Below are positions 18,441 to 28,023 of a DNA stretch of 64,000 bases, in pieces. The notes under the pieces are model-generated. The model worked only from the letters and a program-made list of their open reading frames with translations. It did no database searches and was not told where the DNA came from. A program made the position numbers and the translations under genes. The DNA is from Bradyrhizobium diazoefficiens (GTDB lineage Bacteria > Pseudomonadota > Alphaproteobacteria > Rhizobiales > Xanthobacteraceae). Every line of letters begins with the position of its first letter. The first letter of the stretch is position 1. The stretch spans positions 2,257,501 to 2,321,500 of the forward strand of contig NZ_JAENXS010000001.1 of assembly GCF_016612535.1 (NCBI RefSeq), read 5' to 3'.

Positions 18441-19718
18441 ATGAAATCGATGTTCGATCGATCCGTGTTGGCGCTTGCGGCCGTGGTCCTTCTTGCCGGG
18501 ACCAGCGTTGTCAGCGCACAGCAACAGCAAGACAAAGGCCGGGCGCTGAAGAAATACGAATCCGGCACCAAGGAATTCTGGACCCATCCGCCGGACGATT
18601 GGTTCCTCGGCGACGAGACCGAGGCGCAGAAGGGCCTCGCGCCGCCCTCGGGCCCGCCGACCGGCGCGTCCGAATCCGAGCTCGCCAACATCATCAAGAA
18701 GGTCAAGCTACCGCCGGGCTTCAAGATGGAAGTCTACGCGCCGGGCGTCCTCGCCGCGCGGCAGATGGCCTGGGGTGACAAGGGCACGCTGTTCGTCGGC
18801 TCGTTCGGTCTCGGCAACGTCTATGCCATCAAGGACAACAACGGGAAGAAAGAGGTCAAGACCATCCTCAAGGGGCTGAACATGCCCACCGGTCTGGCCG
18901 TCAAGGACGGCGCGCTCTACGTCATCGCGGTCGACAAGTTGATCCGCTACGACGACATCGAAAACAAGCTCGACAATCCCGGCGAGGGCAAGGTCGTCTA
19001 TGACGACATGCCGTCCTATGCCGCGCATGGCTGGAAGTACCTCGCGGCCGACAAGGACGGCTGGTTCTACATTCCGTTCGGACCGCCCTTCAACATCGGC
19101 ATTCCGCCGACCAGCGTGTCGCAGATCCGGCGCGTCGATCCGAAGACCGGCAACGCCGAAATCGTGGCGCTCGGCGTCCGCAACTCGGTCGGTGGCGACG
19201 TCGATCCGCGCACCGGCAAGTACTGGTTCACCGAGAATGCCCGCGACTGGGTCAGCGACGATCTGCCGAGCGACAAGCTCAACATGATCTCGAAGATGGG
19301 CGAGCATTTCGGCTATCCCTATTGCCACCAGGGCGACCTGCCCGATCCGAAGTTCGCGATGGGCCACAAATGTTCCGAGTTCACGCCGCCGGTGCTGAAC
19401 CTCGGCGCCCACGTCGCTCCGCTCGGCATGAAGTTCTATACCGGCGACCAGTTCCCCGCCGAGTACAAGAACAACATCCTGATCGCCGAGCACGGCTCCT
19501 GGAATCGCCACAAGTACCAGGGTGGCCGCATCATGCGCGTGATCGTCGGGCCCGACGGCAAGAACCCCAAGCAGGAGGTGTTCGCCTCCGGCTGGATCGA
19601 GGGTGACCAGGGCTATCTCGGCCGCCCCGATGACATCATCCTCGCCAAGGACGGCTCGATCCTCGTCGCCGACGACTGGGCCGGCGCGATCTATCGCATC
19701 AGCTACAGCAAGAAGTAG
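18441..19718 (+). CDS. PQQ-dependent sugar (sorbosone-type) dehydrogenase family protein
   Basis: A 425-residue periplasmic protein with signal peptide (ending SVVSA) and a six-bladed beta-propeller of the sorbosone/soluble glucose dehydrogenase type. Landmarks are GFKMEVYAPGV, GLNMPTGLAVKDGALYV, GVRNSVGGDVDPRTGKYWF, AEHGSWNRHKYQGGR and a terminal GRPDDIILAKDGSILVADDW. The family oxidises sugars or alcohols with PQQ as cofactor and passes electrons to cytochromes. A dihaem cytochrome c gene follows, in line with this. Start at 18441 has GGGGAG upstream. Substrate unknown. Confidence 0.9.
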   Translation: MKSMFDRSVLALAAVVLLAGTSVVSAQQQQDKGRALKKYESGTKEFWTHPPDDWFLGDETEAQKGLAPPSGPPTGASESELANIIKKVKLPPGFKMEVYAPGVLAARQMAWGDKGTLFVGSFGLGNVYAIKDNNGKKEVKTILKGLNMPTGLAVKDGALYVIAVDKLIRYDDIENKLDNPGEGKVVYDDMPSYAAHGWKYLAADKDGWFYIPFGPPFNIGIPPTSVSQIRRVDPKTGNAEIVALGVRNSVGGDVDPRTGKYWFTENARDWVSDDLPSDKLNMISKMGEHFGYPYCHQGDLPDPKFAMGHKCSEFTPPVLNLGAHVAPLGMKFYTGDQFPAEYKNNILIAEHGSWNRHKYQGGRIMRVIVGPDGKNPKQEVFASGWIEGDQGYLGRPDDIILAKDGSILVADDWAGAIYRISYSKK

Positions 19719-19729
19719 CGCACGACGAC

Positions 19730-19775
19730 AAGAGGCTGCGGTGGCCCGCAACGCTACCGCAGCCTCTTTGTTTGA
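19730..19775 (+). terminator. Rho-independent terminator between dehydrogenase and cytochrome c genes
   Basis: A 13-bp perfect stem (AAGAGGCTGCGGT / ACCGCAGCCTCTT, 19730-19768) with a 13-base loop, then TTGTTTG. It begins 11 bases after the dehydrogenase stop and ends only 24 bases before the cytochrome start, so the second gene may be read by partial read-through. Confidence 0.8.
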
Positions 19776-19798
19776 AGCCTTGGATTTGGAATTCCATC

Positions 19799-20392
19799 AT
19801 GCGCCGGCACTTCATCTCGCACACAATGGGCGCGGTTGCGCTTCTCACGCTCGGCTCCCTCCCCGCAAGTGCCGCCGATGTCGCGGCCGGCAAGGCCAAG
19901 GCCGAAATCTGCGCCGGCTGCCATGGCGACAACGGTATTTCGCAGACCGACAACATCCCCTCGATTGCCGGCCAGCCGGATCAATTCATCCAGTGGCAGC
20001 TCGTGTTCTTCCGCGCCGGCTCGCGCAAGAACGAGCAGATGCAGCCGATCGTCGAGGAGATCAACAACGAGGACATCCGCAATCTCGGCGCCTATTTCGC
20101 CTCGCTGGCGCCCCCAAAGGGTGCGGAGGACAACGATCCTGATCTCTCGAAGAAGGGCGCGCAGGCCGCTGCCGGCCGCCGCTGTGCCTCATGCCATCTG
20201 GACAATTTTGCGGGGACCAAGGCAGTGGCGCGCCTCGCGGGCCAGCGCGAGGAATATCTGGTCAAGGCGCTGCACGATTACAAAACCAGCCAGCGCGTCG
20301 GCGGTGGCGGTGCGGCGATGGCGGATGTCGCATATTCGCTGAGCGAGGAAGAGATCACGGCCCTCGCGCACTATCTGGCGCATCTGCAATAG
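19799..20392 (+). CDS. Dihaem cytochrome c (c4-like)
   Basis: A 197-residue exported protein with signal peptide (ending LPASA) and two haem-binding motifs, CAGCH (near residue 38) and CASCH (near residue 130), in two similar halves, as in cytochrome c4 and alcohol dehydrogenase cytochromes. It likely accepts electrons from the upstream dehydrogenase and passes them to a terminal oxidase. ATG at 19799; a start 27 bases upstream (19772) is inside the terminator and less likely. Confidence 0.92.
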   Translation: MRRHFISHTMGAVALLTLGSLPASAADVAAGKAKAEICAGCHGDNGISQTDNIPSIAGQPDQFIQWQLVFFRAGSRKNEQMQPIVEEINNEDIRNLGAYFASLAPPKGAEDNDPDLSKKGAQAAAGRRCASCHLDNFAGTKAVARLAGQREEYLVKALHDYKTSQRVGGGGAAMADVAYSLSEEEITALAHYLAHLQ

Positions 20393-20401
20393 CGACAAAC
20401 T

Positions 20402-20437
20402 CCAGTGTCGTCCCGGCCTGCGCCCGGACGACAGTGG
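20402..20437. repeat. Short palindromic repeat between converging genes
   Basis: CCAGTGTCGTCC and GGACGACAGTGG with one mismatch in the 12-bp stem. Its ends resemble the outer arms of repeat family C (GTCGTCCCGG). It lies between the cytochrome c gene and the converging SDR and could end transcription of either. Confidence 0.6.
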
Positions 20438-20459
20438 AGATTGTCGAGCGCGCTGCGCC

Positions 20460-21221
20460 TCAATCCCTGCTCAACGGCGTCTGGATGAACCCGCGATTAT
20501 GCGTCGGGCTGATCAGCAGCTCGTTGATGCAGACACGCGGCGGCATCGACGCGATGAAGGCGATGGTGCGGCCGAGATCTTCGGATTGCAGCATCATGGC
20601 CTGCTCTTCCTCGCTCGGCACCACCGGGCGCTGCTTCAGGATGGGGGTCGCCACCTCGCCCGGCATCAGGCAGCAGGCGCGCAGTCCGTTGACGCATTCG
20701 TCCATGTTGAAGGAATGGGTCAGCGCCAGCACCGCATGTTTGGTGGTGGTGTAGGCGGGCCCCGGCATCTTCGAGACGTGGCGGCCGGCCCAGGACGAGA
20801 CGTTGATGATCGAGCCGTCCTGTTGCTTGCGCATCGTCGGCAGCACGGCCTGCATGCAATAGAGCACGCCGTTGAGATTGACCTGGACCAGTCTGTCCCA
20901 GCCGTCCAGTTCCATGTCCTTCCAACTGCGCTTCGGGACATTGATGCCGGCATTGTTCACGAGCAGGTCGATGCGGCCATGCTTCGCGACGATGTGATCG
21001 GCCGCCTTCTGGGCCTCAGCGGCGTCAGACACGTCCAGCGCGAGCGCCTCGGCGGCCCGGCCGTCCCCGGTGATCTTGCCGACCACGGTCTCCAGGGCGT
21101 CCTTGCGGCGGCCGGAGACCACGACGATCCAGCCGTCGGCCGCCAGCGCCTCGGCGCCGGCCTCCCCGATCCCGCTGCCGCCGCCTGTGACCCAGGCCAC
21201 GCGTTTCCCGTTTTTTGCCAT
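20460..21221 (-). CDS. Short-chain dehydrogenase/reductase
   Basis: A 253-residue classical SDR. TGGGSGIG (residues 12-19) binds NAD(P); NNAG is at 89-92; the Ser-Tyr-Lys triad is in NVSSWAGRHV and AYTTTKHAV. The basic residues after the second beta strand (SGRRKD) favour NADP. Substrate unknown. Divergent from the malonyl-CoA synthase gene (112-base gap), so the two may share control. Confidence 0.9.
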   Translation of the reverse strand: MAKNGKRVAWVTGGGSGIGEAGAEALAADGWIVVVSGRRKDALETVVGKITGDGRAAEALALDVSDAAEAQKAADHIVAKHGRIDLLVNNAGINVPKRSWKDMELDGWDRLVQVNLNGVLYCMQAVLPTMRKQQDGSIINVSSWAGRHVSKMPGPAYTTTKHAVLALTHSFNMDECVNGLRACCLMPGEVATPILKQRPVVPSEEEQAMMLQSEDLGRTIAFIASMPPRVCINELLISPTHNRGFIQTPLSRD

Positions 21222-21333
21222 GCCAACTGTCTCCGTTGCTTCATTGGGGCGGTTTTTGCTAATCCAGCCCTCGGTTTTGACCGGCCTTGTTTGACAAGCC
21301 TATCTACAAGCCTTGCGGTCGAGGAAATCTTGC

Positions 21334-22863
21334 ATGAACCAAGCTGCCAACGCCAATCTGTTTTCCCGCCTGTTCGATGGCCTCGACGATCCCAAACGCC
21401 TCGCGATCGAGACGCAGGACGGCGCCCATATCAGCTATGGCGATCTGATGGCGCGGGCCGGGCAAATGGCGAATGTGCTGGTCGCATGCGGCGTCAAGCC
21501 CGGCGACCGCGTCGCGGTGCAGGTCGAGAAATCCGTCGCCAACATCGTGCTGTATCTCAGCACGGTGCGGGCCGGCGCGGTCTATCTGCCGCTCAACACG
21601 GCCTATACGCTCAACGAGCTCGACTATTTCATCGGCGATGCCGAGCCGTCGCTGGTGGTCTGCGATCCCTCCAAGGCCGAAGGCCTCGCCCCGATCGCCG
21701 CCAAGGTGAAGGCCAAGATCGAGACGCTCGGGCCTGACGGCAAGGGTTCGCTCACAGAGGCCGCCGACAAGGCGGGCAGCGAATTTGCGACGGTGCCGCG
21801 CGAAAACGACGATCTCGCCGCGATCCTCTACACGTCCGGCACCACCGGCCGCTCCAAGGGCGCGATGCTGACGCATGACAATCTCGCCTCGAACTCGCTC
21901 TCGCTCGTTGGCTACTGGCGCTTCACCGACAAGGACGTGCTGATCCACGCGCTGCCGATCTACCACACCCACGGCCTGTTCGTGGCAACCAACGTGACGC
22001 TGTTTGCGCGGGCGTCGATGATCTTCCTGCCGAAGCTCGATCCGGATTTGATCATCAAGCTGATGGCGCGCGCCACGGTGCTGATGGGCGTGCCGACGTT
22101 CTACACGCGGCTGCTCCAGAACCCTGCGCTGTCGCGCGAAACCACAAAACATATGCGGTTGTTCATCTCGGGCTCGGCACCGCTGCTGGCCGAGACCCAC
22201 CGCGAATGGTCCGCGCGCACGGGACACGCAGTGCTCGAGCGCTACGGCATGACCGAAACCAACATGAACACGTCGAACCCCTATGACGGCGAGCGCGTCC
22301 CCGGCGCGGTCGGCTTTCCCCTCCCCGGCGTCTCCGTGCGCGTGACCGATCCGGAAACGGGCAAGGAACTGCCGCGCGAGGACATCGGCATGATCGAGGT
22401 GAAGGGCCCGAACGTCTTCAAGGGCTATTGGCGCATGCCGGAGAAGACCAAGGCCGAATTCCGGCCCGACGGCTTCTTCATCACCGGCGACCTCGGCAAG
22501 ATCGACGGCAAGGGTTACGTCCACATCCTCGGCCGCGGCAAGGACCTCGTGATCTCCGGCGGCTTCAACGTCTACCCGAAGGAAATCGAGAGCGAGATCG
22601 ACGCCATGCCGGGCGTGATCGAATCCGCCGTGATCGGCGTGCCCCATGCCGATTTCGGCGAGGGCGTCACCGCGGTGCTCGTCTGCAACAAGGGCGCCGA
22701 TGTCACCGAGGCCGCCGTGCTGAAGGCGCTCGACGGCCGGCTCGCGAAGTTCAAGATGCCCAAGCGCGTCTTCGTGGTGGACGAGCTGCCGCGCAACACC
22801 ATGGGCAAGGTGCAGAAGAACGTGCTGCGGGATACGTACAAGGATCTTTACGCGAAGAAGTAG
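21334..22863 (+). CDS. matB: Malonyl-CoA synthase
   Basis: A 509-residue adenylate-forming ligase that makes malonyl-CoA from malonate, ATP and CoA. It closely resembles Rhodopseudomonas palustris MatB from end to end. The P-loop is YTSGTTGRSKGAMLTH (near residue 163), ERYGMTETNMNTSNPYDG carries the adenine and malonate-side motifs, and the C-terminal lysine lies in NTMGKVQKNVLR. No malonate transporter or decarboxylase (matC, matA) is adjacent, so it acts as a stand-alone supply route. Start at 21334 has GAGGAAA upstream. Confidence 0.95.
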   Translation: MNQAANANLFSRLFDGLDDPKRLAIETQDGAHISYGDLMARAGQMANVLVACGVKPGDRVAVQVEKSVANIVLYLSTVRAGAVYLPLNTAYTLNELDYFIGDAEPSLVVCDPSKAEGLAPIAAKVKAKIETLGPDGKGSLTEAADKAGSEFATVPRENDDLAAILYTSGTTGRSKGAMLTHDNLASNSLSLVGYWRFTDKDVLIHALPIYHTHGLFVATNVTLFARASMIFLPKLDPDLIIKLMARATVLMGVPTFYTRLLQNPALSRETTKHMRLFISGSAPLLAETHREWSARTGHAVLERYGMTETNMNTSNPYDGERVPGAVGFPLPGVSVRVTDPETGKELPREDIGMIEVKGPNVFKGYWRMPEKTKAEFRPDGFFITGDLGKIDGKGYVHILGRGKDLVISGGFNVYPKEIESEIDAMPGVIESAVIGVPHADFGEGVTAVLVCNKGADVTEAAVLKALDGRLAKFKMPKRVFVVDELPRNTMGKVQKNVLRDTYKDLYAKK

Positions 22864-22876
22864 AGATGGAGCACGC

Positions 22877-22964
22877 GTAGGGTGGGTTAGCCGAAGGCGT
22901 AACCCACCTCTTTGATTTCCGCGGTGACAGAAGTGGTGGGTTACGCTGCGCTAACCCACCCTAC
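22877..22964. repeat. Palindromic intergenic repeat, family E (copy 1)
   Basis: Two opposite units: GTAGGGTGGGTTAGCC...GTAACCCACC and GGTGGGTTACGC...GCTAACCCACCCTAC. A single-unit copy lies at 33692-33725. Between converging matB and the TauE gene. Confidence 0.85.
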
Positions 22965-22974
22965 GATGCCACGC

Positions 22975-23835
22975 TCACTGCCCGCCCACCAAACTCATCA
23001 CAAACCGGCTGCCGACAATGAACAGATAGCAGCCGAACGCCACTTCGAGCGTCCGCTTCGACATCGCATGCGCGGCTCTCACACCCAGCGGCGCAGTCAC
23101 GAGGCTCATTGGCATCACCAGCACGGCGCCGATCAGGGAAACGTAGCCAAGTGCGAACGGGACTTGCAGCGCAGTGACGCTCGGGTAGGTCGCGGCCGCC
23201 GGCCAACCGGCATAGACGTAGCCGAGCGCACCGGGGATCGAGATCAGCACCGCGAGCGCCGACGAGGTCGCGATCGCCTGATGAATCGGCCGGCCATAAA
23301 ATGTCATCAGCAGGTTCGAGAACAGGCCGCCGCCGATGCCCATCAGCGTCGAGAGAATGCCGACGCTGAAACCGTAGATGCGCATCAATAGGCCCTTCGG
23401 CAGATCGTCGCCGAGTTTCCAGGTCTCGCGGGCGAAGACCAGGCGCATGGCGGCCGAATAGGCGACACAGACGAAGACGATCTTGAACAGCCGCTCCGGC
23501 GCGTAGCGCGCGACCAAGCTGCCGGCGACGACGCCGATCAGGATCGGCAGCCACCACACGCGCAGGATCGACATGTCGACGGCGCCGCGCTTGTAATGCG
23601 CCTGGAACGAGCGAATCGAGGTCGGGATGATTACCGCAAGGGAGGTGCCGACGCAGAGCGGCATCCGCACCTCCAGCGGCACGCCGGCGATGCGGAAGCA
23701 TTCGTAGAACACCGGCACGAGAATCGCGCCGCCGCCGATGCCGAACACGCCGGCCAGGAATCCCGAGAGCGCACCGACTGCGATCAACAGCAGCGCGAGC
23801 TCGACCAGCTCCTTGATATCAAGACCTGCAATCAC
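22975..23835 (-). CDS. TauE/SafE family anion exporter
   Basis: A 286-residue membrane protein with about eight helices and two TauE/SafE halves, GFLAGVFGIGGGAILVP (near residue 25) and FSVGILSTLMGIGGGLFSN (near residue 155). The family exports sulfite, sulfoacetate or related organic anions. The start is GTG at 23835. No sulfonate genes are near, so the substrate is open. Confidence 0.88.
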   Translation of the reverse strand: MIAGLDIKELVELALLLIAVGALSGFLAGVFGIGGGAILVPVFYECFRIAGVPLEVRMPLCVGTSLAVIIPTSIRSFQAHYKRGAVDMSILRVWWLPILIGVVAGSLVARYAPERLFKIVFVCVAYSAAMRLVFARETWKLGDDLPKGLLMRIYGFSVGILSTLMGIGGGLFSNLLMTFYGRPIHQAIATSSALAVLISIPGALGYVYAGWPAAATYPSVTALQVPFALGYVSLIGAVLVMPMSLVTAPLGVRAAHAMSKRTLEVAFGCYLFIVGSRFVMSLVGGQ

Positions 23836-24355
23836 CCCAGATCTGCCCTGGCGACTGGTCTCAGCTTCTCCGTGATGTCGATTCGGAAAGCTGCCGGCCG
23901 AGCTTTAGGCGATCCGATTCCCGTGGTCGACACGCTGCGTCTTCGGTCTTGGGTGGGATGCAGGCTGCGCATATCCGCCGCCACGCGGAAAATCGATGCG
24001 CATGACGGAAATTGCGAGTGGCGCGTCGGCCAGCTGGGGTGCGCCCAAGCGTCATGAACTGACTGGTTCGAACTGTCGCCGCCGATCTCCGACCTAGAGC
24101 CGTTCCAATAGTGATTTCAACGCGCCTTGGTGGACACCACAGAAGATGAATTTATATTCTTTCCTTGGTCGGTGCGCCACCGCCCTGGTATACCAAGCCC
24201 CTGATTGAGCTGTGCCATCAATGCCGTAGCGATGAACACAGGTTCGATTTATGGCGATTTGGTGATTGCGCAGGCGAAATCGACTCCGTAAATAGAGCCC
24301 ACCTTTTCGCGATCCCCGCGCGCCCCTGCTGGGCCGCAACAAACATCAAAAGCCC
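23836..24355. other. Intergenic region upstream of sdhC
   Basis: 520 bases between the divergent TauE gene and the sdh operon. Small reading frames exist on the minus strand (23861-24055, 24094-24342) but are Arg/Ser-rich with no plausible domain. The region must hold the sdh promoter; base composition falls to AT-rich near 24120-24280. No consensus promoter or operator could be placed with confidence. Confidence 0.55.
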
Positions 24356-24754
24356 ATGACCGCACGGATCGAACGACCGCTTTCACCACACATGCAAGTC
24401 TACCGCTGGACCTTGACGATGGCGCTGTCCATCGTCCATCGCGCCACCGGTATCGCCCTCTATGCCGGAACCCTGCTGCTGGTCTGGTGGCTGGTTGCCG
24501 CGGCTTCGGGCCCCGCCGCCTACGCCAACATCCAGGCCTTCACCAGCAGCATCATCGGACGCCTGATCGTGTTCGGCTACACCTGGGCGCTGATGCACCA
24601 TATGTTGAGTGGCGTCCGGCACTTGGTCTGGGACCTCGGCTACGGCTTCAAGGCCAATGAGCGCGAGGCCTTGACCTGGGGCGCGCTGATCGGCGGTATC
24701 GTGCTGACGGTGCTGATCTGGATCATTGCCTACGCGATCGGAGGCGGACGATGA
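24356..24754 (+). CDS. sdhC: Succinate dehydrogenase cytochrome b556 subunit
   Basis: A 132-residue, three-helix membrane anchor of complex II. It has the quinone-site motif SIVHRATG (Ser25, Arg29) and the haem/quinone stretch MHHMLSGVRHLVWD (residues 80-93). First gene of sdhCDAB; its stop overlaps the sdhD start by four bases. Confidence 0.96.
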   Translation: MTARIERPLSPHMQVYRWTLTMALSIVHRATGIALYAGTLLLVWWLVAAASGPAAYANIQAFTSSIIGRLIVFGYTWALMHHMLSGVRHLVWDLGYGFKANEREALTWGALIGGIVLTVLIWIIAYAIGGGR

Positions 24755-25155
24755 GCACAGCCGACACCCCGAAGCGCAGCATGCGCACCGCGCTCGGCCG
24801 CGTCCGCAATCTCGGCGCCGCTCATTCCGGCACATCCGACTTCTGGCGCCAGCGCATCACCGCCGTTGCGATGACGCTGCTGATGATCCCGGTGATCGTG
24901 ATCATCATGATGCTGCTCGGCCGCAACCAGGCCGGCGCCAAGCAGATCCTCGGCTCGCTGCCGGTCGCCATCATCATGCTGCTCTTCATCGTCGCCAGCG
25001 CCTGGCACATGAAGATCGGCATGCAGGTCGTCATCGAGGACTACGTGCACAACGAGAAGCTGAAGCTCGCTTCAATCATGCTCAACAATTTCTTCGCTGT
25101 CGCGGTTGCGCTCGCCTCGATCTACGCGATTCTCCAACTTTCATCCGGAGTGTAA
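24751..25155 (+). CDS. sdhD: Succinate dehydrogenase hydrophobic anchor subunit
   Basis: A 134-residue membrane anchor with three helices. AWHMKIGMQVVIEDYVH supplies the haem-ligand His86 and the conserved Asp97-Tyr98 of the quinone site. It overlaps sdhC by ATGA and is followed three bases later by sdhA, so translation of the three is coupled. Confidence 0.95.
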   Translation: MSTADTPKRSMRTALGRVRNLGAAHSGTSDFWRQRITAVAMTLLMIPVIVIIMMLLGRNQAGAKQILGSLPVAIIMLLFIVASAWHMKIGMQVVIEDYVHNEKLKLASIMLNNFFAVAVALASIYAILQLSSGV

Positions 25156-25158
25156 CCC

Positions 25159-27009
25159 ATGGTTACCGGAACCTCGGCCACGGGGACGAATGGCAAGGGC
25201 GACGGCGCTCCCGCCACCAACGGCAAAGCCTATCCGATCGAAGACCACACCTATGACGTCGTCGTCGTTGGCGCCGGCGGCGCCGGCCTGCGCGCCACGG
25301 TCGGCTGCAGCGAGGCCGGCCTCCGTACCGCCTGCATCACCAAGGTTTTCCCGACGCGATCGCACACGGTCGCGGCGCAGGGCGGCATCTCCGCTTCGCT
25401 CGGCAACATGCACAAGGACGACTGGCGCTGGCACATGTACGACACCGTGAAGGGGTCGGACTGGCTCGGCGACCAGGACGCAATCGAATACATGGTGCGC
25501 AACGCGCCCGAGGCGGTCTACGAGCTCGAGCATTGGGGCGTGCCGTTCTCGCGCACCGAGGACGGCAAGATCTACCAGCGCCCGTTCGGCGGCATGACCC
25601 TGGACTACGGCAAGGGCCAGGCGCAGCGCACCTGCGCCGCCGCCGACCGCACCGGCCACGCCATGCTGCACACGATGTACGGCCAGTCGCTGCGCCATGC
25701 GGCCGAGTTCTTCATCGAGTTCTTCGCCATCGACCTGATCATGGACGACCAGGGCACCTGCCGCGGCGTCATCGCGCTCAAGCTCGATGACGGCACGCTG
25801 CACCGCTTCCGCGCCCAGACCGTGATCCTCGCCACCGGCGGCTACGGCCGCGCCTATGCTTCCTGCACCTCGGCGCACACCTGCACGGGCGACGGCGGCG
25901 GCATGGTGCTGCGCGCCGGCCTGCCGATGCAGGACATGGAGTTCGTGCAGTTCCACCCGACCGGCATCTACGGCTCGGGCTGCCTCGTCACCGAGGGCGC
26001 GCGCGGCGAAGGCGGCTACCTCGTCAACTCCGAGGGCGAACGTTTCATGGAGCGCTACGCACCTTCCGCCAAGGATCTGGCCTCGCGTGACGTCGTCTCG
26101 CGCGCGATGACCATCGAGATCCGCGAAGGCCGCGGCGTCGGCAAGAAGAAGGACCACATCTTCCTGCATCTCGACCATCTCGATCCCGCGGTGCTGGCCG
26201 AGCGCCTGCCGGGCATCTCCGAATCCGCGAAGATTTTCGCCAATGTCGACGTGACGCGCGAGCCGATCCCGATCGTGCCGACCGTACACTACAACATGGG
26301 CGGCATCCCGACGAATTATCACGGCGAAGTGCTGACCAAGAAGGACGGCGACGACAACGCCATCATCCCCGGCCTGATGGCGATCGGCGAAGCGGCCTGC
26401 GTCTCCGTTCACGGCGCCAATCGTCTCGGCTCCAACTCGCTGATCGACCTCGTCGTATTCGGCCGCGCCGCTGCGCTGCGTCTTGCCGAGAAGCTGACGC
26501 CGAACGCCAGCCAGCCGGAGCTGCCGGCGAACTCGTCCGAGCTCGCGCTCGGCCGCCTCGACCATTACCGCTATGCCTCCGGCAGCACCCCGACCGCAAA
26601 GCTGCGCGAAGGCATGCAGCACGTGATGCAGAACAATTGCGCGGTGTTCCGCACAGGCGATATCCTGAGCGAAGGCCAGAACCTGATCGAGAAGGTCCAC
26701 AGCGGCATCACCGACATCGCCGTGTCCGATCGCTCACTGGTGTGGAATTCGGATCTGATCGAGACACTCGAATTCGACAATCTGATTTCGCAGGCGGTGG
26801 TAACGATGAACTCGGCCGCCAACCGCACCGAAAGCCGCGGCGCGCATGCCCGCGAGGACTTCTCCGCGCGCGACGACCAGAACTGGATGAAGCACACGCT
26901 GGCCTGGTTGGACGATTCCGGCAAGGTCAAGATCGAGTACCGCCCGGTTCACGACTACACCATGACCAACGACGTGCAGTACATTCCGCCCAAAGCCCGC
27001 GTTTACTAA
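25159..27009 (+). CDS. sdhA: Succinate dehydrogenase flavoprotein subunit
   Basis: A 616-residue flavoprotein that oxidises succinate to fumarate. GAGGAGLRA (residues 38-46) is the FAD site; SHTVAAQGG holds His69, which binds FAD covalently. The succinate-binding and catalytic regions [21 protein letters not shown] and [12 protein letters not shown] are intact. CCGGAG precedes the ATG. Confidence 0.98.
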   Translation: MVTGTSATGTNGKGDGAPATNGKAYPIEDHTYDVVVVGAGGAGLRATVGCSEAGLRTACITKVFPTRSHTVAAQGGISASLGNMHKDDWRWHMYDTVKGSDWLGDQDAIEYMVRNAPEAVYELEHWGVPFSRTEDGKIYQRPFGGMTLDYGKGQAQRTCAAADRTGHAMLHTMYGQSLRHAAEFFIEFFAIDLIMDDQGTCRGVIALKLDDGTLHRFRAQTVILATGGYGRAYASCTSAHTCTGDGGGMVLRAGLPMQDMEFVQFHPTGIYGSGCLVTEGARGEGGYLVNSEGERFMERYAPSAKDLASRDVVSRAMTIEIREGRGVGKKKDHIFLHLDHLDPAVLAERLPGISESAKIFANVDVTREPIPIVPTVHYNMGGIPTNYHGEVLTKKDGDDNAIIPGLMAIGEAACVSVHGANRLGSNSLIDLVVFGRAAALRLAEKLTPNASQPELPANSSELALGRLDHYRYASGSTPTAKLREGMQHVMQNNCAVFRTGDILSEGQNLIEKVHSGITDIAVSDRSLVWNSDLIETLEFDNLISQAVVTMNSAANRTESRGAHAREDFSARDDQNWMKHTLAWLDDSGKVKIEYRPVHDYTMTNDVQYIPPKARVY

Positions 27010-27051
27010 ACGGCGCGCGTGTACTGAGCGAACAGCGAAAGCCTTATCGAA

Positions 27052-27834
27052 ATGGTTGAATTCGCACTTCCGAAGAACTCCAAGATCACCGGTGGCAAGA
27101 CCTGGCCGAAGCCCGCGGGGGCGACAGACGTTCGCGAATTCCGCGTCTATCGCTGGAATCCGGACGACGGCAAGAATCCGAGCGTCGACACCTACTACGT
27201 CGACACCCATGATTGCGGTCCGATGGTGCTGGATGGCCTGATCTGGATCAAGAACCACATCGACCCGTCGCTGACCTTCCGCCGCTCCTGTCGCGAAGGT
27301 GTCTGCGGCTCCTGCGCCATGAACATCGACGGCCAGAATACGCTCGCCTGCACCCGCTCGATGCACGACGTGAAGGACGGCGCGGTCAAGATCAATCCGC
27401 TGCCGCACCAACCGGTGGTGAAGGATCTCGTCCCTGATCTGACCAATTTCTACGCGCAGTACGCCTCGATCGAGCCGTGGCTGAAGACGACATCGCCGAC
27501 GCCGCAGAAGGAATGGCGCCAGAGCCACGAGGACCGCGAGAAGCTCGACGGCCTTTATGAGTGCATCCTGTGCGCCTGCTGCTCGACCTCGTGCCCGAGC
27601 TACTGGTGGAACAGCGACCGCTATCTCGGCCCCGCCGCATTGCTCCAGGCCAACCGCTGGGTGTCTGATTCGCGCGACGAGGCGACCGGCGAGCGGCTGG
27701 ACAATCTCGAGGACCCGTTCCGGCTCTATCGCTGCCACACCATCATGAACTGCTCCAAGGCCTGCCCGAAGGGCCTGAACCCGGCCGAAGCCATCGCCGA
27801 GCTGAAGCTCAAGATGGTCGAGCGCCAGATCTAG
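27052..27834 (+). CDS. sdhB: Succinate dehydrogenase iron-sulfur subunit
   Basis: A 260-residue protein with three iron-sulfur centres: [2Fe-2S] ligands in [21 protein letters not shown], [4Fe-4S] in [15 protein letters not shown], and [3Fe-4S] in [17 protein letters not shown]. It carries electrons from SdhA to ubiquinone. 42 bases after sdhA; last gene of the operon. No terminator is obvious in the 190 bases after it. Confidence 0.98.
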   Translation: MVEFALPKNSKITGGKTWPKPAGATDVREFRVYRWNPDDGKNPSVDTYYVDTHDCGPMVLDGLIWIKNHIDPSLTFRRSCREGVCGSCAMNIDGQNTLACTRSMHDVKDGAVKINPLPHQPVVKDLVPDLTNFYAQYASIEPWLKTTSPTPQKEWRQSHEDREKLDGLYECILCACCSTSCPSYWWNSDRYLGPAALLQANRWVSDSRDEATGERLDNLEDPFRLYRCHTIMNCSKACPKGLNPAEAIAELKLKMVERQI

Positions 27835-28023
27835 GCGTATTCATGCTGCGATTCGCGGCCGGAATGGCCGGGGCGTTCTACGGCCGGCGCGGGTTTCAGT
27901 AAAATTTGCTCCATCCCGTGCTACGCGCGAATCGGCATATTGCAACCTCCGATTACGTTCACAAGTCGCTTTCTTCCCGGCGCGAATTTCAAGTAAGCTT
28001 CCGATCGGGGGACCGGAGCGACC

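Noticed and set aside
21304..22647. A 447-residue minus-strand frame across matB
   Set aside because: Antisense frame with random-like composition; matB is certain on the plus strand.
23861..24342. Two short minus-strand frames in the sdhC upstream region
   Set aside because: Arg/Ser-rich with no conserved pattern, no ribosome site; not supported as genes.
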